Shown piece by piece: positions 62,328-64,000 of a DNA stretch of 64,000 nt (position 1 is its first letter; every line of letters begins with the position of its first letter). The notes under the pieces are model-generated. The model was not told the DNA's origin and did no database searches. It saw only the letters and a list, made by a program, of their open reading frames with translations. The stretch covers positions 1 through 64,000 of the forward strand of contig CADALT010000011.1 in NCBI GenBank assembly GCA_902788785.1, in the 5' to 3' direction. The DNA is from an uncultured Ruminococcus sp. (GTDB lineage Bacteria > Bacillota > Clostridia > Oscillospirales > Ruminococcaceae). The translations under genes and the position numbers were made by a program.

Positions 62328-63590
62328 TCAGAGCGAGATCTTTCTCGCTTCGACGTAAAATCTTTTATCCCATGCGTGACCCATGGAGAATGTTTTTCTT
62401 GGCAGTGCGCCGTCCTCAATTACTGTGGGGAACAGCTCGTCCTTACCCATATCGGGCAGCAGGAATCCTATGGAACGCTCCTTTTTAGACAGCTCGCACA
62501 CTACCTCCGCACCGTGGATATAGTCGGTCTTGCCGCCCTTTACCTTGGTGTAGTCATCTAAGAAATTCTGCAAAGAACCCACGGTAAGCTTTGATGTGGG
62601 CTTATGGATATAGAGCTTTTTCTCCTCGCCGTTTTCCACCACGATGAAGCCCTGTTCGCTCTCCTCATCGCTCAGCCCCAGCTTTTCCGTCATTGCAGAC
62701 ATAAGGTCTGCCTCATCGACCTCGGTAACTATACGGTGTATAGCCTCGAATTCCAGCGCAGGCGAATGCAGGTTGACCAGTTCCACCAGCGCATATCTTG
62801 CAGGGTGCTTTGAAAGGTCCTTGCCCGGTTCTGCACGTTTGAGTGTCTCATAGAACTCCTTTGCAGTTGCCAGCGAATGGTTTCCGTCGCCCATGGCAAA
62901 AGTCAGGGGAAGTCTGCCCTTCATGCCGTAGCGGCGCTCGAAAGCTTCCTGTCCCGAGAAACGCTCCAGCAGTGCCTCGACCTGTTCCCTGCTGTCTTCG
63001 TCCAGCAGCCAGCCTGTAAGATGACCGCCCTTTTCCATCATATCGAAGTCATATACCATCTTGAACTCATTCTTCTTTTCAGCCAGCGGTTCGATGATAC
63101 GTTTTTTGACATCATCTATCAGTATCATGATGTGTGGCAGCTCGATGGGTGCGCCCTTTCTTATCTTGATACGGGGCGGTATACGCTCGATGACGGTAGC
63201 CTCCGTAGCCCTCACCTGTGACTCCGAGCCCTTATAATACTCATACTCCTGCAAGTCTATCGCACCCACAAGACCAGCTCTCACACGTCCGTCGTTCTGT
63301 GTGCGCTCGATATAGATCATTGCATTTTTGTATTCCTCAAAAACGCCCTTCTCCAGATACTCCTTCATGGTGCGGTGTATCCTGTCGATGCGGTAATCCA
63401 CACCGGGCTGCTCGAGATAGACCTCGGGCAGTATAAGGTTATATGTACTCTCATCATTACCCACGAACTTCTCCACTCTGTCCCAATACTCGGGCTCGGA
63501 AGTATACTGGTCGCAGGCAACTACCGACCATTTCTGCATATCTGCGTTCTTGGGCAGAAGTATATCCGCACCCTTGAATGCTGTTGACAT
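62328..63590 (-). CDS. DUF1015 family protein
   Basis: A 420-residue soluble protein matching DUF1015: WSVVACDQYTSEPEYWDRVE near the N-terminus, NLILPEVYL, FAMGDGNHSLATAKEFYE (near 236), HSPALEFEAIHRIV and a C-terminal PDMGKDELFPTVIEDGALPRKTFSMG. The family is often linked with serine/phosphoserine genes but its chemistry is not established. It heads a minus-strand transcript with the PHP and HAD genes. The ribosome site is GATGGAG. No promoter was identified in the 110 nt upstream. Confidence 0.85.
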   Translation of the reverse strand: MSTAFKGADILLPKNADMQKWSVVACDQYTSEPEYWDRVEKFVGNDESTYNLILPEVYLEQPGVDYRIDRIHRTMKEYLEKGVFEEYKNAMIYIERTQNDGRVRAGLVGAIDLQEYEYYKGSESQVRATEATVIERIPPRIKIRKGAPIELPHIMILIDDVKKRIIEPLAEKKNEFKMVYDFDMMEKGGHLTGWLLDEDSREQVEALLERFSGQEAFERRYGMKGRLPLTFAMGDGNHSLATAKEFYETLKRAEPGKDLSKHPARYALVELVNLHSPALEFEAIHRIVTEVDEADLMSAMTEKLGLSDEESEQGFIVVENGEEKKLYIHKPTSKLTVGSLQNFLDDYTKVKGGKTDYIHGAEVVCELSKKERSIGFLLPDMGKDELFPTVIEDGALPRKTFSMGHAWDKRFYVEARKISL

Positions 63591-63687
63591 TTAAATCACT
63601 CCATCTTAGAATTATCTATCTTACAGGAGCTGCTCACTAAGCTTCTCCCGATCCAAACTATGCTTTTTCGCATCGTTTGAACACTTA

Positions 63688-63817
63688 AAACAGGACGGTC
63701 CTACATTAAACGACCATGCCTTTGAGCACTGCCTCTCGCCCAAACCAGTATCATAGTCGGGCAAGTGCTGAATGCAGGCTCTCTCAGTGTCGTTTACTAT
63801 AATAGCCGTCCTGTTCA
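63688..63817 (-). terminator. secA terminator interrupted by the palindromic element
   Basis: AACAGGACGG (63690-63699) and CCGTCCTGTT (63807-63816) form a perfect 10-bp pair, and TTTTAAG follows on the minus strand, as in an intrinsic terminator. Between the arms lies palindromic element copy D, occupying the loop. Confidence 0.6.
63702..63803 (+). repeat. Palindromic element copy D (diverged, about 102 bp)
   Basis: Ends TACATTAAACGAC and GTGTCGTTTACTATA match the other copies. The centre keeps GTATCATAGT and CAAGTGCTGAATG. The inner arms differ from copies B and C but still pair (GCCT/AGGC, AGCACT/AGTGCT, GCCC/GGGC), which indicates compensatory change. It lies between the arms of the secA terminator. 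Confidence 0.8.
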
Positions 63818-63827
63818 AAATTATCTA

Positions 63828-64000
63828 TCAGTTCTTTCCGCAGCAATCCTTATACTTTTTGCCGCTGCCGCAGGGACAAGGATCGTTCCTGCCGACCTTT
63901 TTCTTGTTGCGTACAGTCATGTTGTGGTGCTCCATAGGCTTTAAAACTTCCTGTCTCTGGGGAGCAGCCTGCTGTCTTACCTTGATGGTGAACAGCATCC
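63828..64000 (-). CDS. secA: SecA preprotein translocase, C-terminal end (partial)
   Basis: The last 56 codons of a gene whose 5' part lies beyond the window edge. The C-terminal SEC-C metal motif is clear: [19 protein letters not shown], with four zinc-ligand cysteines, preceded by the linker that follows the helical scaffold domain in SecA. SecA is the ATPase motor of protein export. SEC-C motifs also occur in other proteins, but the preceding [20 protein letters not shown] and the position at the end fit SecA. Confidence 0.85.
   Translation of the reverse strand, partial: MLFTIKVRQQAAPQRQEVLKPMEHHNMTVRNKKKVGRNDPCPCGSGKKYKDCCGKN

Noticed and set aside
63621..63818. 65-residue minus-strand ORF between secA and the DUF1015 gene
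   Set aside because: It runs through palindromic element D and the secA terminator and has no ribosome site.
1..64000. CRISPR array, prophage or insertion sequence
   Set aside because: No regularly spaced direct repeats, no cas genes, no integrase or transposase were found; the only repeat family is the short palindromic element.

Overview
The window looks like chromosome from an anaerobic, Gram-positive, fibre-degrading member of the Oscillospiraceae, most likely a Ruminococcus. The reasons are: two secreted proteins with type I dockerins, a GH94 cellobiose phosphorylase operon, a threonine T-box leader, a reverse-type rubrerythrin, a dcw cell-division cluster with FtsL/FtsQ-like and PASTA-PBP genes, a MurE with the meso-diaminopimelate DNPR motif, and many consensus sigma-A promoters (TTGACA-17-TATAAT). 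The species is inferred from gene content only. There is no transposase, integrase, phage gene, CRISPR array or rRNA.

Layout. 0-7 kb: a surface-polysaccharide glycosyltransferase (-), diverging from pth-mfd-azlC-azlD-grpB (+). 7-11.8 kb: a tiny ORF coupled to a small membrane protein, a CPA2 antiporter, two tandem dockerin proteins and ridA. 12-14.3 kb: ilvA diverging from a reverse rubrerythrin. 14.5-17.2 kb: a membrane protein with a decayed GGDEF domain, overlapping an orphan solute-binding lipoprotein. 17.3-20.5 kb: an O-antigen-ligase-like protein and RNase Y. 20.8-25.3 kb: a T-box with a threonine specifier leads a four-gene transcript ending in thrS. 26.2-42.5 kb: the dcw cluster, mraZ-rsmH-ftsL-pbp-murE-murF-mraY-like-ftsW, then murG-orf-murA-ftsQ, then ftsZ. 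murD, murC and ftsA are missing from it, and the MraY-like protein lacks key catalytic aspartates. 42.9-44.4 kb: a DivIVA-like coiled-coil protein overlapping an orphan class I fumarase beta subunit. 44.5-49.2 kb: a cellobiose-use unit (aldose epimerase, lipoprotein, cellobiose phosphorylase) behind two LacI-type palindromes. 49.3-55.4 kb: tRNA-Arg(CCG), metG and an ABC-2 exporter operon. 55.6-61 kb: an MBOAT plus AlgX/DHHW-type O-acetylation pair, an unknown gene and pyrophosphatase. 61-64 kb: HAD, PHP and DUF1015 genes and the 3' end of secA.

The most unusual feature is a family of about 100-bp imperfect palindromes at four places (42.6, 46.6, 52.4 and 63.7 kb), with a possible mini-copy at 38.7 kb. 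They share TTAAACGAC ends and a conserved centre containing GTATCATAGT. The arms change between copies while pairing is kept. Two copies begin 2 nt after a stop codon in the same orientation relative to the upstream gene, which suggests a selected 3'-UTR RNA element or a small non-autonomous mobile palindrome. Other points of interest are the thrS transcript that carries a SUFU-domain gene and an alkaline-phosphatase-superfamily gene, the decayed MraY, a structured leader upstream of mraZ, and the GGDEF-like/solute-binding gene pair.
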